A stretch of DNA of 54,550 nucleotides. Source: Patescibacteria group bacterium. GTDB lineage: Bacteria > Patescibacteriota > Minisyncoccia > Phycocordibacterales > JANLHH01. The stretch spans positions 1 to 54,550 of the forward strand of contig JBBTVG010000002.1 in assembly GCA_038063375.1 (NCBI GenBank). Direction: 5' to 3'. Positions 26,822 to 34,986 of the stretch are shown here, piece after piece; the first letter of the stretch is position 1, and every line of letters begins with the position of its first letter. A model generated the notes under the pieces. It saw only the letters and a list, made by a program, of their open reading frames with translations, did no database searches and was not told where the DNA came from. The translations under genes and the position numbers were made by a program.

Positions 26822-27991
26822 ATGAATCAAAGACTCCAAAACGGGAAGAACGCGTTCTACGTCCTCTACTTGCTCGGGTTTATATTTACGGTTCACATGG
26901 CCCTGCCTGCGTATATCAACTCAACCTTTTTGAGCGGGTACGCGACTGAACGATTTGTGGGCATCATTTACGCCGTCTCGTCGGTAGGGATCATTATCGC
27001 TCTTGCGATTATTCCCATATTTTTGCGCAGATTTGGAAATTATCGCGTCACCACATTTCTCACGTTCGTTCAAATACTACTTCTCTTGGGGCTGGCATTT
27101 TCTAAGTCTATCTTTCTCGTTGTACCGATATTCATCATCTCCCTGGTCGCCATCATGCTGATTGACTTCACGGCGGATATCTTTTTGGAAAGTTACTCAA
27201 ACGACGGCGAAACAGGAAGCATCCGGGGCGCGTATCTTACCGCGAAGAATGTCGCTTGGGTAATCTCCCCTATGATAGCGGGCTTCATACTCACCGATGG
27301 CGATTACTGGAAGGTGTATCTTGCGGCGGCTATCTTCATGGTGGTGGTGCTTTTTCTCTTGATATCAAATTTGAAACACTATGAGGACCCGGAATATGCG
27401 CGCGTCCCCTTCTGGAGTACTCTCAAGGAAGTATGGCGTAACAAAAATATCTACAAGATATTCATGGCGAACTTCCTGCTTAAATTTTTCTTTGCGTGGA
27501 TGGTCATTTATACCCCCATATATCTCCATGAGCATATCGGTTTTGAGTGGAGTGTGATCGGCATCATGTTCACCATCATGCTTCTCCCCTTCGCGCTTTT
27601 TGAAATGCCCATCGGAAAGCTCGCAGACACCACATGGGGAGAAAAAGAGTTTTTGACCATTGGTTTTGTGATCATGGCATTCTCGGTGGGAACACTCGCT
27701 TTTATTACCGATGCGAACTTTATCCTGTGGACGGCACTGCTTTTCATAACACGCATCGGCGCGAGCATCGTTGAGATAATGACGGAAAGCTATTTTTTCA
27801 AACAGATAGACGCTACTGACGCCAACCTGCTCGGGTTTTTTAGAAATACATATCCGCTTGCCTATATTATCGCTCCGCTATTCGCTACGGGAATACTCGC
27901 AGTTATTGACTATCGTTTTCTCTTCTTGGTTTTGGCGGGCGTTATGCTTCTTGGGCTCCGCTACAGCTTGGCACTCAAAGATACGCGCTGA
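26822..27991 (+). CDS. major facilitator superfamily transporter
   Basis: The 389-aa protein has about 12 hydrophobic segments in two six-helix halves and the loop 2-3 region with RRFGNYRVT typical of MFS permeases. A second conserved loop has FEMPIGKLADTTWGEKE. The substrate cannot be predicted. It is probably co-transcribed with RNase J (8-nt gap) and converges with the cupin gene 15 nt away. Confidence 0.85.
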   Translation: MNQRLQNGKNAFYVLYLLGFIFTVHMALPAYINSTFLSGYATERFVGIIYAVSSVGIIIALAIIPIFLRRFGNYRVTTFLTFVQILLLLGLAFSKSIFLVVPIFIISLVAIMLIDFTADIFLESYSNDGETGSIRGAYLTAKNVAWVISPMIAGFILTDGDYWKVYLAAAIFMVVVLFLLISNLKHYEDPEYARVPFWSTLKEVWRNKNIYKIFMANFLLKFFFAWMVIYTPIYLHEHIGFEWSVIGIMFTIMLLPFALFEMPIGKLADTTWGEKEFLTIGFVIMAFSVGTLAFITDANFILWTALLFITRIGASIVEIMTESYFFKQIDATDANLLGFFRNTYPLAYIIAPLFATGILAVIDYRFLFLVLAGVMLLGLRYSLALKDTR

Positions 27992-28006
27992 TATTAAGAA
28001 TACCCT

Positions 28007-28399
28007 TTATTCCGTTGTCTTCCCGTCAAAGTGTTCAACGCTTCCAAGCGCGTCAGCTTTCGTTTTGTGCACCGTGCCGTCTTTATGTTCCGGCGGAGAA
28101 TAGACCGTATAGAGCTTCATATCGCCCTCCCCCGTATTGATGATATTGTGTTTGGTGCCCGCGGGAATAACAATCGCATAATCGTCCTCAATCGGGTGCG
28201 AGATACCGTCCAGTACGGCTTCCCCTTTTCCTTCTTCAAGCCGGATGAATTGATCAAGGTGATGCACTTCTTCGCCGATATCCTCCCCGGGTTTTATGTT
28301 CATGACAACCAATTGACTGTTCTTGGCAGTGTAGAGCACGCGCCTAAAATATTCATTCCCTTTCGTTTCTTTTTCTATATTGATTACGTATCCTTTCAT
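28007..28399 (-). CDS. small cupin-domain protein
   Basis: From ATG 28399 the product has 130 aa. It shows the two cupin motifs: PGEDIGEEVHHLDQFIRLEEGKG and, later, PAGTKHNIINTG, which provide a likely metal site in a beta-barrel. Cupins include isomerases, dioxygenases and sugar-binding proteins; the reaction here is unknown. An in-frame ATG five codons upstream is less likely. Confidence 0.85.
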   Translation of the reverse strand: MKGYVINIEKETKGNEYFRRVLYTAKNSQLVVMNIKPGEDIGEEVHHLDQFIRLEEGKGEAVLDGISHPIEDDYAIVIPAGTKHNIINTGEGDMKLYTVYSPPEHKDGTVHKTKADALGSVEHFDGKTTE

Positions 28400-28457
28400 G
28401 GTATTGATACACAATTAACGAATAAAGTTTCTGTGTGTTTCTATTCTAGCATACACC

Positions 28458-29441
28458 CTATGAGTTTTTTTGAGCAGCCGCCTCTTTGAGGATCGCATCC
28501 TGGAGTCCCTTGATCGCGACATCATCGTACAAAGAAATGGCAAACACGACGGGGGCAATCTTTTTCATTTTTTTGAGTATTTTGGAGAGGATTGCCGGGT
28601 CTTCAATAAGGTCCGTCTTAGTGAACACGATAATCTCTTTTTTATTGAGAAGTTCAGGATCAAACGCTTTGAGCTCCTGACGAACTATCTTGTACGTCTC
28701 TATCGGGTCCTCGTTTTCAAGCGAGATCAAATGCACCAGTATCTTCGTCCTCCTGACGTGACGCAAGAATTTATGCCCAAGCCCCTTTCCTTCCGCGGCT
28801 CCTTCAATGAGCCCAGGAATGTCCGAAATAATGAAGCCGTAACACTCTCCTAGGTTCGGTTCGAGAGTCGTAAACGGATAATCTCCCACCTTTCCTCTGG
28901 CGCTCGTGAGTGCGTTCAAGAGACTTGTCTTGCCGGCGTTCGGCAATCCGATAAGTCCGATATCGGCGATAAGCTCAACTTCAATATAAAATTCTCCCTC
29001 CTCCCCGGGTCTCCCGGGAGTCCAGTCTTCCGGGGAGCGATTGGTTGAACTTTTGAATGACTCATTACCCCGACCGCCAAAACCTCCTTTCAACAAGAGG
29101 AGGCGCTCCCCTTCCTCTTGCAGTGATATTTTTTTACCGGTCTTCAGATTGGTAACAATTGAACCGATCGGGAGCAAAATATCCAAATCTTTCCCGTCAG
29201 CTCCATGACAGCTATCGCTCTGTCCGCTCTGCCCGTTCTCCGCCAAGAATTCTTTCTTCGTGCGATATTTTGAAAGCAAATGCACATCCCGAACAGCGCG
29301 AAGATACACGTTGCCGCCACGCCCGCCGTCTCCGCCGGACGGGCCTCCAAATTCCTTGCTCTTCACGTGAAGCCAACGAACAACGCCGTTTCCTCCATCG
29401 CCTGCCTTTGCGTATATTTTTAATTCATCTACAAATGCCAT
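28458..29441 (-). CDS. obg: Obg GTPase
   Basis: Obg (CgtA) is a GTPase needed for 50S ribosome assembly and stress responses. From ATG 29441 the protein has 327 aa: the glycine-rich Obg fold (1-158, for example GGDGGRGGNVYLRAV), then the G domain with G1 GLPNAGKTS (165-173), switch II DIPGLIEGAAEGKGLG (207-222) and G4 TKTD. The C-terminal OCT domain of some Obg proteins is absent. An upstream in-frame ATG (29513) would add an unrelated 24 residues and is rejected. Confidence 0.96.
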   Translation of the reverse strand: MAFVDELKIYAKAGDGGNGVVRWLHVKSKEFGGPSGGDGGRGGNVYLRAVRDVHLLSKYRTKKEFLAENGQSGQSDSCHGADGKDLDILLPIGSIVTNLKTGKKISLQEEGERLLLLKGGFGGRGNESFKSSTNRSPEDWTPGRPGEEGEFYIEVELIADIGLIGLPNAGKTSLLNALTSARGKVGDYPFTTLEPNLGECYGFIISDIPGLIEGAAEGKGLGHKFLRHVRRTKILVHLISLENEDPIETYKIVRQELKAFDPELLNKKEIIVFTKTDLIEDPAILSKILKKMKKIAPVVFAISLYDDVAIKGLQDAILKEAAAQKNS

Positions 29442-29581
29442 AGTATACTGTATGCTCTTTCGTAGAACTATATCACAAAGTGAAGGTTTTTGCCCCTCTG
29501 GCGCACGCGACATTGTTTTCTTATGAGCAGAGCGAATTAGAGAACAAGAAGTACTCCTGTGGTGTGTGGTGGCATATTAAA

Positions 29582-29611
29582 AAAGAACGGCATAATGCCG
29601 TTCTTTTTTAA
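29582..29611. terminator. bidirectional terminator
   Basis: AGAACGGC-ATAAT-GCCGTTCT stem-loop (29583-29603) flanked by A-runs and T-runs on both sides, so it works on either strand. It ends the small basic-protein gene at 29637-29786 on the minus strand. Confidence 0.85.
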
Positions 29612-29636
29612 CCTCTCCGGACAGGCCGGATGGTTG

Positions 29637-29786
29637 CTACTTCTTTGCTTTCTTTGGTTTCTTTGTTTCTTTCTTCTGCTTGTCTCTTCCTTTCGCCATA
29701 ATGGTTGGTACGTCGACTACCGCGACGCGTGCTTCTTGGTTAACAATATCGACCCATTCTCTTAAATCATCGTAGTAAAACGACAA
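29637..29786 (-). CDS. 49-aa protein with lysine-rich tail
   Basis: The frame runs from TTG 29786, with GGGGAT about 6 nt upstream as ribosome-binding site, to TAG 29637-29639. The N-terminal half looks folded (REWVDIVNQEARVAVVDVP) and the C-terminal 20 residues are almost all K, plus R, D, Q and E (MAKGRDKQKKETKKPKKAKK). An internal ATG (29699) would give only the basic tail. A TATAAT (29822-29827) lies upstream and a terminator follows 25 nt downstream. Lysine-rich tails of this kind suggest binding to RNA, ribosomes or DNA (inference). Confidence 0.65.
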   Translation of the reverse strand: MSFYYDDLREWVDIVNQEARVAVVDVPTIMAKGRDKQKKETKKPKKAKK

Positions 29787-29888
29787 TAAAATCCCCTACG
29801 ATTTAATCAGATTGTGCCTTCATTATATATTATTTTTTTAAAAAAAAAGTAGCGACCTGCGGGTGTGGAAAACTTTTGGTCTCTCAAT

Positions 29889-31553
29889 CTACGACAAAAA
29901 CAATCGTGCGAGGCGGATGTCCTCAAAAGAATATGCGCCGCCCAACTTTTTGTGTACAGGAGTAAGCTTCGTATCGCCCGTTGCCTGAAACGCTTCTTTT
30001 ATTTTTTTAAGGTCTTTCGCTTTTGGCTTGAATGGCTTGAGGTTGATCTCGGCCTTCAACTCCTTCAGCTTCTCGAGATGCGCAATGATAGTTCCTTCCG
30101 TCATGCCTCGCTTTGTCGCAATCTCGGAAAGAGTCAGCCCTTCGTTTATGAGTTCTCGCGTTTTTTCATGGGTGGGAATACGATTCTCCGGCAACGCGCT
30201 TTCTTTTTCCTTGTTCTTTGCTATCTCTTTTATATCAAGAGTACCTCCACACTTGACGACAAACTCTTTATGCATGACCTGAAGCTCTTCGTCTGAAAAC
30301 CTTTTTAATACCTGTTCCCATTTCGCGGATTCGGAAAGAAGATGTTTATCAAGAAAGGCCACATGGGGGTGCACCGCAAACGCCGTATCGTTAATACCCA
30401 CGAGTGAGAGCCCTGCCAGATTGCGAAGTCGGGAGAGTGCCACATATCCCTGTCCGGGCACGAATGCTTTTGAGAGATCAATCTCCGCGGCATCCATGCT
30501 CATGCCCTGGCTCTTGTGTATGGTGATAGCCCAGGCAAGCCGAAGCGGCAACTGCTCCACAAGAGCGAGCGTCTTCCCGTCTTCTTCAATCTCCCAGCGT
30601 GTCGTGTGCACGGAAATCCTGGTGCCTGAAAATGTCCGGACGATAGGCAATCCCTCGTCAAAATCCTCCACGATGCCGAGCGTCCCATTCACGTATCCCT
30701 CGTCAAAACTATTCTTTACAAACATCACGATTGCGTCTTTTTTCAAACGGAGCGTCTCCGGCGCAAGAACACTTTTCTTTAGCGTGAGAACGAGGTTGCT
30801 ACGCCCTTTGGTGTTCATTTCATACACCTGGAGCGCGCCCGGCAATTTCGCGAGTTCCCTGTCGTTCTCGGCATCAACATCGGCATTGTGCGTGTAAAGC
30901 CGCGTCGGTACGATATCTTCCTTCATCTTCTTCTTGCCAAGCGTAGTGAGCATTGCCCGCGTAGCGGAAGACACCTCGCCGGTGCGCATTTCGTTTAATA
31001 TCGCTTCAAGTGTGCGGTCGTCGTGGCGAAACTGCTCTTCCAAGTAGCACACGCGAATATCCATGGATCTCCACGCGTCCGAAATATTCACAAATTCCAC
31101 TTCCGACCCGTCACGCACGATGGGAGGAAGCTGAAAAAAGTCCCCCGACAACACGACCTGCATCCCGCCAAAAGGATCTTCTTTCCGCTTCAAGGCGCGA
31201 CACACCCGCTCCACGCTATCCAGCATCCGCGGAGAAAGCATGGACACCTCGTCTATGATCAGCACATTCGCTTTATCAAACCGCTTCCATAAATATTCTT
31301 TTTGTTCCAACGCCTCGATCTCTGCGTCAGAAAGCGTGTCTCTGATACCAATGCCGGACCATGAATGGATGGTCACACCGCCAATATGCGTAGCCGCGAT
31401 GCCCGTTGACGCAGTCACTCCTACGGAAACGCCGCGGTGTTTCAGATACGCGATGTACTCATTTAAAACATGAGTTTTCCCGCTACCGGCAGCCCCGGTA
31501 AGATACACATTCCGCCCCGCCTTGAGTATGTTGAGCGCTTCTTTTTGCTTCAT
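29889..31553 (-). CDS. Pif1-like SF1 DNA helicase with C-terminal HTH
   Basis: The 554-aa protein has Walker A GAAGSGKTHV (20-29), motif Ia TASTGIAA, Walker B LIIDEVSML, GDFFQLPPI (motif III) and the SF1B C-terminal motifs ITIHKSQG and YVALSRLR, as in Pif1/RecD2-like helicases. Residues from about 420 form a helix-turn-helix-type region (LINEGLTLSEIATKRGMTEGTI) like the one found after several RecQ and Pif1 proteins. It probably unwinds DNA or resolves G-quadruplexes. An inverted repeat begins immediately upstream of its ATG. Confidence 0.9.
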   Translation of the reverse strand: MKQKEALNILKAGRNVYLTGAAGSGKTHVLNEYIAYLKHRGVSVGVTASTGIAATHIGGVTIHSWSGIGIRDTLSDAEIEALEQKEYLWKRFDKANVLIIDEVSMLSPRMLDSVERVCRALKRKEDPFGGMQVVLSGDFFQLPPIVRDGSEVEFVNISDAWRSMDIRVCYLEEQFRHDDRTLEAILNEMRTGEVSSATRAMLTTLGKKKMKEDIVPTRLYTHNADVDAENDRELAKLPGALQVYEMNTKGRSNLVLTLKKSVLAPETLRLKKDAIVMFVKNSFDEGYVNGTLGIVEDFDEGLPIVRTFSGTRISVHTTRWEIEEDGKTLALVEQLPLRLAWAITIHKSQGMSMDAAEIDLSKAFVPGQGYVALSRLRNLAGLSLVGINDTAFAVHPHVAFLDKHLLSESAKWEQVLKRFSDEELQVMHKEFVVKCGGTLDIKEIAKNKEKESALPENRIPTHEKTRELINEGLTLSEIATKRGMTEGTIIAHLEKLKELKAEINLKPFKPKAKDLKKIKEAFQATGDTKLTPVHKKLGGAYSFEDIRLARLFLS

Positions 31554-31668
31554 CCCGTTAGAGGCAGGCCGCGGTTATACCGCTCCATGCTCGATTATTT
31601 TTATAATGTTGTGTTTGACTCCGCATCATGATTTCTGTTGTATTAAAGCGGTCGTGGCCTCTAACGGG
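31554..31668. repeat. inverted repeat with CCCGTTAGAGGC arms
   Basis: Perfect 12-bp arms (31554-31565 and 31657-31668) face each other 91 bp apart, starting at the base next to the helicase ATG. The core CCCGTTAGAG recurs as a palindrome inside the secreted hydrolase gene at 51832-51887. The 324-bp gap between helicase and the next gene otherwise holds only this element and the hairpin at 31804-31846. Confidence 0.75.
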
Positions 31669-31803
31669 ATTCATAGAGGGTATTGTAACACTCCCGAGGA
31701 GGGGTACCAAACGAGGCTACACCCAAGGAATAATATATGGTACTATAAAGGTTCTCGGGGCAGAGTCACGCGGTATTGAACCTGTATTAGCTCCTCGGCT
31801 CAA

Positions 31804-31846
31804 ATACGCACGTGAATGTTCCCGAAAGGAACATTCACGTGCGTAT
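31804..31846. repeat. 19-bp perfect hairpin upstream of 31878
   Basis: Arms 31804-31822 and 31828-31846 are perfect reverse complements with a 5-nt CGAAA loop. There is no T-run. It lies 32 nt upstream of the next ATG, so it may be an mRNA leader structure or a barrier between the divergent units. Confidence 0.85.
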
Positions 31847-31877
31847 CGTTCGCCCTACGTCGCTAATAAAGAAAAAT

Positions 31878-32288
31878 ATGATGAAAAAGATTATCCACTT
31901 TTTTGACAAACTGGAGGACAAAATAAGGGCACGATTAAGCCGTGCGCCGCTTCTCTATGCTTTGATCGGCGGCGTGGGATTAGTGCTTTTCTGGCGCGGA
32001 GTCTGGCACACGGCGGATTCCATTGCGTTTTTAAACGGCCCCGTATCAGTCGTCGTTGGTACGGTCATCCTTCTCATGACGGGTGTATTTGTTTCAACCT
32101 TCATCGGGAACAAGCTTATCATTACCGGTCTCTCCGGCGCTAAAAAAATTGATGAAAAAACAAGAGAGGAGGTTGAAGAGGAGGAGTCTCAAATAAAAGA
32201 TATTCAGGGCGTGCTCAAAAATATAGAGCACGATTTGTCGGACATAAAGTCAGAGATGGAGCGCGATAACGCGTCCTCTTCAAAGTAA
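31878..32288 (+). CDS. 136-aa two-TM protein with acidic coiled coil
   Basis: Starts at ATG 31878 or the next codon (MMKKIIHFFDKLEDKI). Two hydrophobic segments (about 27-45 and 56-78) are followed by a charged coiled coil (EEVEEEESQIKDIQGVLKNIEHDLSDIK). No family is recognised. The longer frame from 31812 would run through the 19-bp hairpin and is rejected. It converges on the Kazal-like gene with a 5-nt gap. Confidence 0.65.
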   Translation: MMKKIIHFFDKLEDKIRARLSRAPLLYALIGGVGLVLFWRGVWHTADSIAFLNGPVSVVVGTVILLMTGVFVSTFIGNKLIITGLSGAKKIDEKTREEVEEEESQIKDIQGVLKNIEHDLSDIKSEMERDNASSSK

Positions 32289-32293
32289 AGGGT

Positions 32294-32617
32294 TCATTTT
32301 GTCGTATTGTCGGTTCCCGAGCACTCGCCGGCGATATACGACGAAACAAGCGGATTACCGCATGCACTACACGCGTTGGGAAAAGTCTCCTGTATCGGGT
32401 CGCATGGTGTCGTGATACATTGAATGTTCACTGTTGCGCATACCGGCTGATAGATTTGTGCGCAGACCTCCGCATTCCTTTGCTCGGGCGTACAGGTAAA
32501 CACTTGGCTTTCCGGAGGTATGGTTTTATCCGGCGCAATACGCGGAGCAGACAAAAATCCCAGCGCTAAAACCGCGACAATGACGACACCTATTATTATG
32601 AGCTTTTTGGTAGACAT
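32294..32617 (-). CDS. secreted or anchored Kazal-like domain protein
   Basis: The 107-aa protein has an N-terminal membrane helix/signal (about 5-23) and a cysteine-rich domain with VCAQIYQPVCATVN, then TFPNACSACGN and a final AGEC, the cysteine spacing of Kazal-type protease inhibitors. Kazal domains block serine proteases. In an episymbiotic CPR cell such a protein could protect against host or community proteases (inference). Confidence 0.75.
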   Translation of the reverse strand: MSTKKLIIIGVVIVAVLALGFLSAPRIAPDKTIPPESQVFTCTPEQRNAEVCAQIYQPVCATVNIQCITTPCDPIQETFPNACSACGNPLVSSYIAGECSGTDNTTK

Positions 32618-32644
32618 AGGAAAAGTATACCAGAAGTGACGGAT

Positions 32645-33073
32645 TTACGCCTCCGCTTCCAACGCCAGACAAACAGAGTTGATGCAGTGCCTTTTCCCGC
32701 CTTTCTCGGCTGGGCCACCCGCCTTGACTCGGCGAGGCAGGTCGTCAAATACGTGTCCCAGGTGCGAACCGCACTTTGAGCAGACCACTTCCGTGCGTTT
32801 CATGCCATGACTCGTGTCTAAAACATATTTCACACTGCCCGGTAACGCGTCGGTAAAAGAGGGCCATCCTGTTCCGGATTCAAATTTTACCTCGGAAGAA
32901 AACAACGCATTTCCGCATGCGGCGCATGTATACATTCCCTTTCTTTTCTCTTTTAAGAGAGAGCCGGTAAATGGAGCTTCCGTACCTTTCTTGCGCAACA
33001 CTTCGTACTGTTCCCTAGTGAGCATCTCCTTCCACTCTGCTTCCGTCTTTGGCATTGGTTTTTTGTCTTTCAT
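32645..33073 (-). CDS. msrB: peptide-methionine (R)-S-oxide reductase, with in-frame repeat
   Basis: MsrB reduces methionine-R-sulfoxide. From ATG 33073 the protein has 142 aa with both zinc pairs (C50/C53 and C98/C101), GWPSF, the HLGHVF motif and the catalytic C130 in RHCINS. Between GHVF and the active-site cysteine there are eight extra residues (112-119, LPRRVKAG) encoded exactly by a 24-bp palindromic repeat; removing them restores the common DDGPAEKGGKR sequence. The gene starts 1 nt after the msrA stop. Confidence 0.94.
   Translation of the reverse strand: MKDKKPMPKTEAEWKEMLTREQYEVLRKKGTEAPFTGSLLKEKRKGMYTCAACGNALFSSEVKFESGTGWPSFTDALPGSVKYVLDTSHGMKRTEVVCSKCGSHLGHVFDDLPRRVKAGGPAEKGGKRHCINSVCLALEAEA
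32718..32741 (-). repeat. palindromic repeat, copy A (inside msrB)
   Basis: Left arm CCTGCCTCG, one centre base and right arm CGAGTCAAGGCGGG on the minus strand, 24 bp. Identical over all 24 bp to copy C at 54219-54242. It keeps the msrB frame open. Confidence 0.9.
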
Positions 33074-33074
33074 A

Positions 33075-33641
33075 TTACTTTTCTTTTTCGTTAGCATTGA
33101 GAAGCTCCGCAAATTTTTTCTGCACCTTTTCCAACTTGGGATTAATAATAAGCTGGCAATATCGATTCTCCGGATTTCGTTCAAAATAATCTTTATGATA
33201 ACTTTCGGCTTCATAGAACACGAGAAGCGGCTTCACTTCGGTCACCGCAGGGAGGCCCTCTTTGTTTGACGCGTTCACTTCCTCTATGAAACGCAGCGCT
33301 TCCTCTTTTTGTGTCTCATTGGTATAGAGAATGATCGAACGATACTGGGTACCCACATCATTGCCTTGCCGATTTACGGTTCCGGGATCATGGGTCGCAA
33401 AGAAAACCGTGAGCAGGTCGCGAAAAGAAACTACACTGGGGTCATACTCAATACGGATCACTTCAGCATGCCCCGTCGTGCCGTCGGAAACCTCATCATA
33501 GGTTGGGTTTGGTTTTGTTCCTCCCGCATATCCTGGAGCGACAGAGCGCACCCCTTTGAGCATTTTAAACACCGCCTCGGTGCACCAGAAACACCCGCCG
33601 CCAAAAATCGCTTTTTCTGTATTTATTTCTTGCTTTTGCAT
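33075..33641 (-). CDS. msrA: peptide-methionine (S)-S-oxide reductase
   Basis: MsrA reduces methionine-S-sulfoxide in proteins. The 188-aa protein has the catalytic GCFWCTE motif (16-22), GYAGG, HAEVIRIEYDP and the QGNDVGTQYRS block. It forms an operon with msrB (1-nt gap), giving repair of both sulfoxide diastereomers. The protective role against oxidants fits a surface-living cell. Confidence 0.96.
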   Translation of the reverse strand: MQKQEINTEKAIFGGGCFWCTEAVFKMLKGVRSVAPGYAGGTKPNPTYDEVSDGTTGHAEVIRIEYDPSVVSFRDLLTVFFATHDPGTVNRQGNDVGTQYRSIILYTNETQKEEALRFIEEVNASNKEGLPAVTEVKPLLVFYEAESYHKDYFERNPENRYCQLIINPKLEKVQKKFAELLNANEKEK

Positions 33642-33706
33642 TTATTTTCCATTTCTCAATATTCTATAATACCGCCTTCAAAAATACACAAGGGCGTGGT
33701 CACGAA

Positions 33707-34156
33707 TTAATTCTTTGCGCCAACCGGCATATGTTCCAGAACAAGCTCTCCGGAAGAAGCGTCAAGAAAACGCACAAATGAAGGAGTCACTTTAAACATT
33801 ACGAAATCCGGGGCGCCTTTCACGTAATATTTGCTCGGATTTTTTGATTCAAAAAAGCCAAGCATTTCGGCTGTTTTGTCTTCCGGGATAAATTCAACTT
33901 TGCCGCGAATTTCAATCGCCTTAAGCGGGTCTAGTTTTTCTTCCACGACGGTAAGCGAGACATACGGGTGGCGTTTGATGACCGAATACTTGCCGAAGGT
34001 CTTACGAGTGCCGAAATATACGTTCAAGTCGTCATCTATAGCGTAGAGCATGAGGGAAGTGGTCGGGTGTTCATCGTCCCCTACCGTTGAAAGCACCGCC
34101 TTGCGATGGCCGTTTAAAAAATCTTTGATAATCCCGCTCAGTTCTTTTTCTGACAT
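33707..34156 (-). CDS. pyridoxamine 5'-phosphate oxidase-like flavin protein
   Basis: The 149-aa split-barrel protein shows the PNPOx-like pattern AVLSTVGDDEHPTTSLMLYAIDDDLNVYFGT, followed by VSLTVVE and a C-terminal strand pair. These proteins bind FMN or F420 and serve various reductases; this one is not specifically PdxH. It lies between msrA and a methyltransferase on the same strand. Confidence 0.85.
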   Translation of the reverse strand: MSEKELSGIIKDFLNGHRKAVLSTVGDDEHPTTSLMLYAIDDDLNVYFGTRKTFGKYSVIKRHPYVSLTVVEEKLDPLKAIEIRGKVEFIPEDKTAEMLGFFESKNPSKYYVKGAPDFVMFKVTPSFVRFLDASSGELVLEHMPVGAKN

Positions 34157-34186
34157 ATTTTTTATCTTTTTTAATTTAGTTTAATG

Positions 34187-34951
34187 TTAGCATTTTTTTG
34201 CCTCAAGCATAAGAAACAGGGGAATCTCCTTGCGGGAAATGTCTTCCGCGCTCTGCCGCGGACCGCGCTCGCTTCTTTTGTGTGATATCCATTCTTCAAG
34301 CTTGGCGATGGCGAAACCTTCTTTCGCCATCATCTTTGAATAGTCCTGGAGAGAACGGTGGTATGAAATGGTCTGCGCGCTTCCTTTTTTGCCCGGGTGC
34401 ATGTCTATCTTCGTTTCAAAAGCCGAAAGATATCTTCCGACGCGGCGATACTGCGTCTTCTCCGCCTCGTCAAAATCCCAATCTGACCGCTTCGGCACGC
34501 GAAACGCCGGATGGTTCATGACAATAATGAAACGTCCTCCGGGGAGTAGCACTCGCGCCGCTTCGCGACATACGCCTGCAAGATTTTTAATATTCTGGAT
34601 CGCAAGCACGGAGGTTGCGACATCGTACGACGCGTCTTTCGCGAAAGAAAGATCATCCGCTGACGCAATGTGAAAAATTCCGCCGGCGGTACTTCGCGCA
34701 CGGGCAATAGCGATAAGCTCGGGAGCGATATCAACGCCATCGGCTGTCGCGCCCGCTTCGCGGAATGCGCGCGTGAAAAAACCCTGTCCGCAGGCGATAT
34801 CAAGCACCCGCAAACCCTTGCGAGGAGCGACAAGACGCACAAGGTTAGGCAGGATTACCTGACGTTGATAACTGTCCTTTTCTCCTTCCAGATATTCGTC
34901 GTACCATGTAGCAACTTTTCCCCACGATGTTTTTTCTTTTTTGGTGGCCAT
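34187..34951 (-). CDS. class I SAM-dependent methyltransferase
   Basis: From ATG 34951 the protein has 254 aa: a leading WYDEYLEG segment, motif I VLDIACGQGFFTRAF, motif II around GVDIAPELIAIAR, and the late LLPGGRFIIVMNHP strand typical of UbiE/Methyltransf_11-like enzymes. An alternative ATG at 34984 lies directly after the stop of the upstream rRNA methyltransferase. The substrate is unknown. Confidence 0.85.
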   Translation of the reverse strand: MATKKEKTSWGKVATWYDEYLEGEKDSYQRQVILPNLVRLVAPRKGLRVLDIACGQGFFTRAFREAGATADGVDIAPELIAIARARSTAGGIFHIASADDLSFAKDASYDVATSVLAIQNIKNLAGVCREAARVLLPGGRFIIVMNHPAFRVPKRSDWDFDEAEKTQYRRVGRYLSAFETKIDMHPGKKGSAQTISYHRSLQDYSKMMAKEGFAIAKLEEWISHKRSERGPRQSAEDISRKEIPLFLMLEAKKC

Positions 34952-34986
34952 ATGAATGAATGCGTGGGCGTGCTCCGCGCTCATAT

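Noticed and set aside
31628-31906. 92-codon frame upstream of the two-TM gene
   Set aside because: It runs through an inverted-repeat arm and the 19-bp hairpin, overlaps the better-supported start at 31878 in another frame, and has no recognisable protein features.
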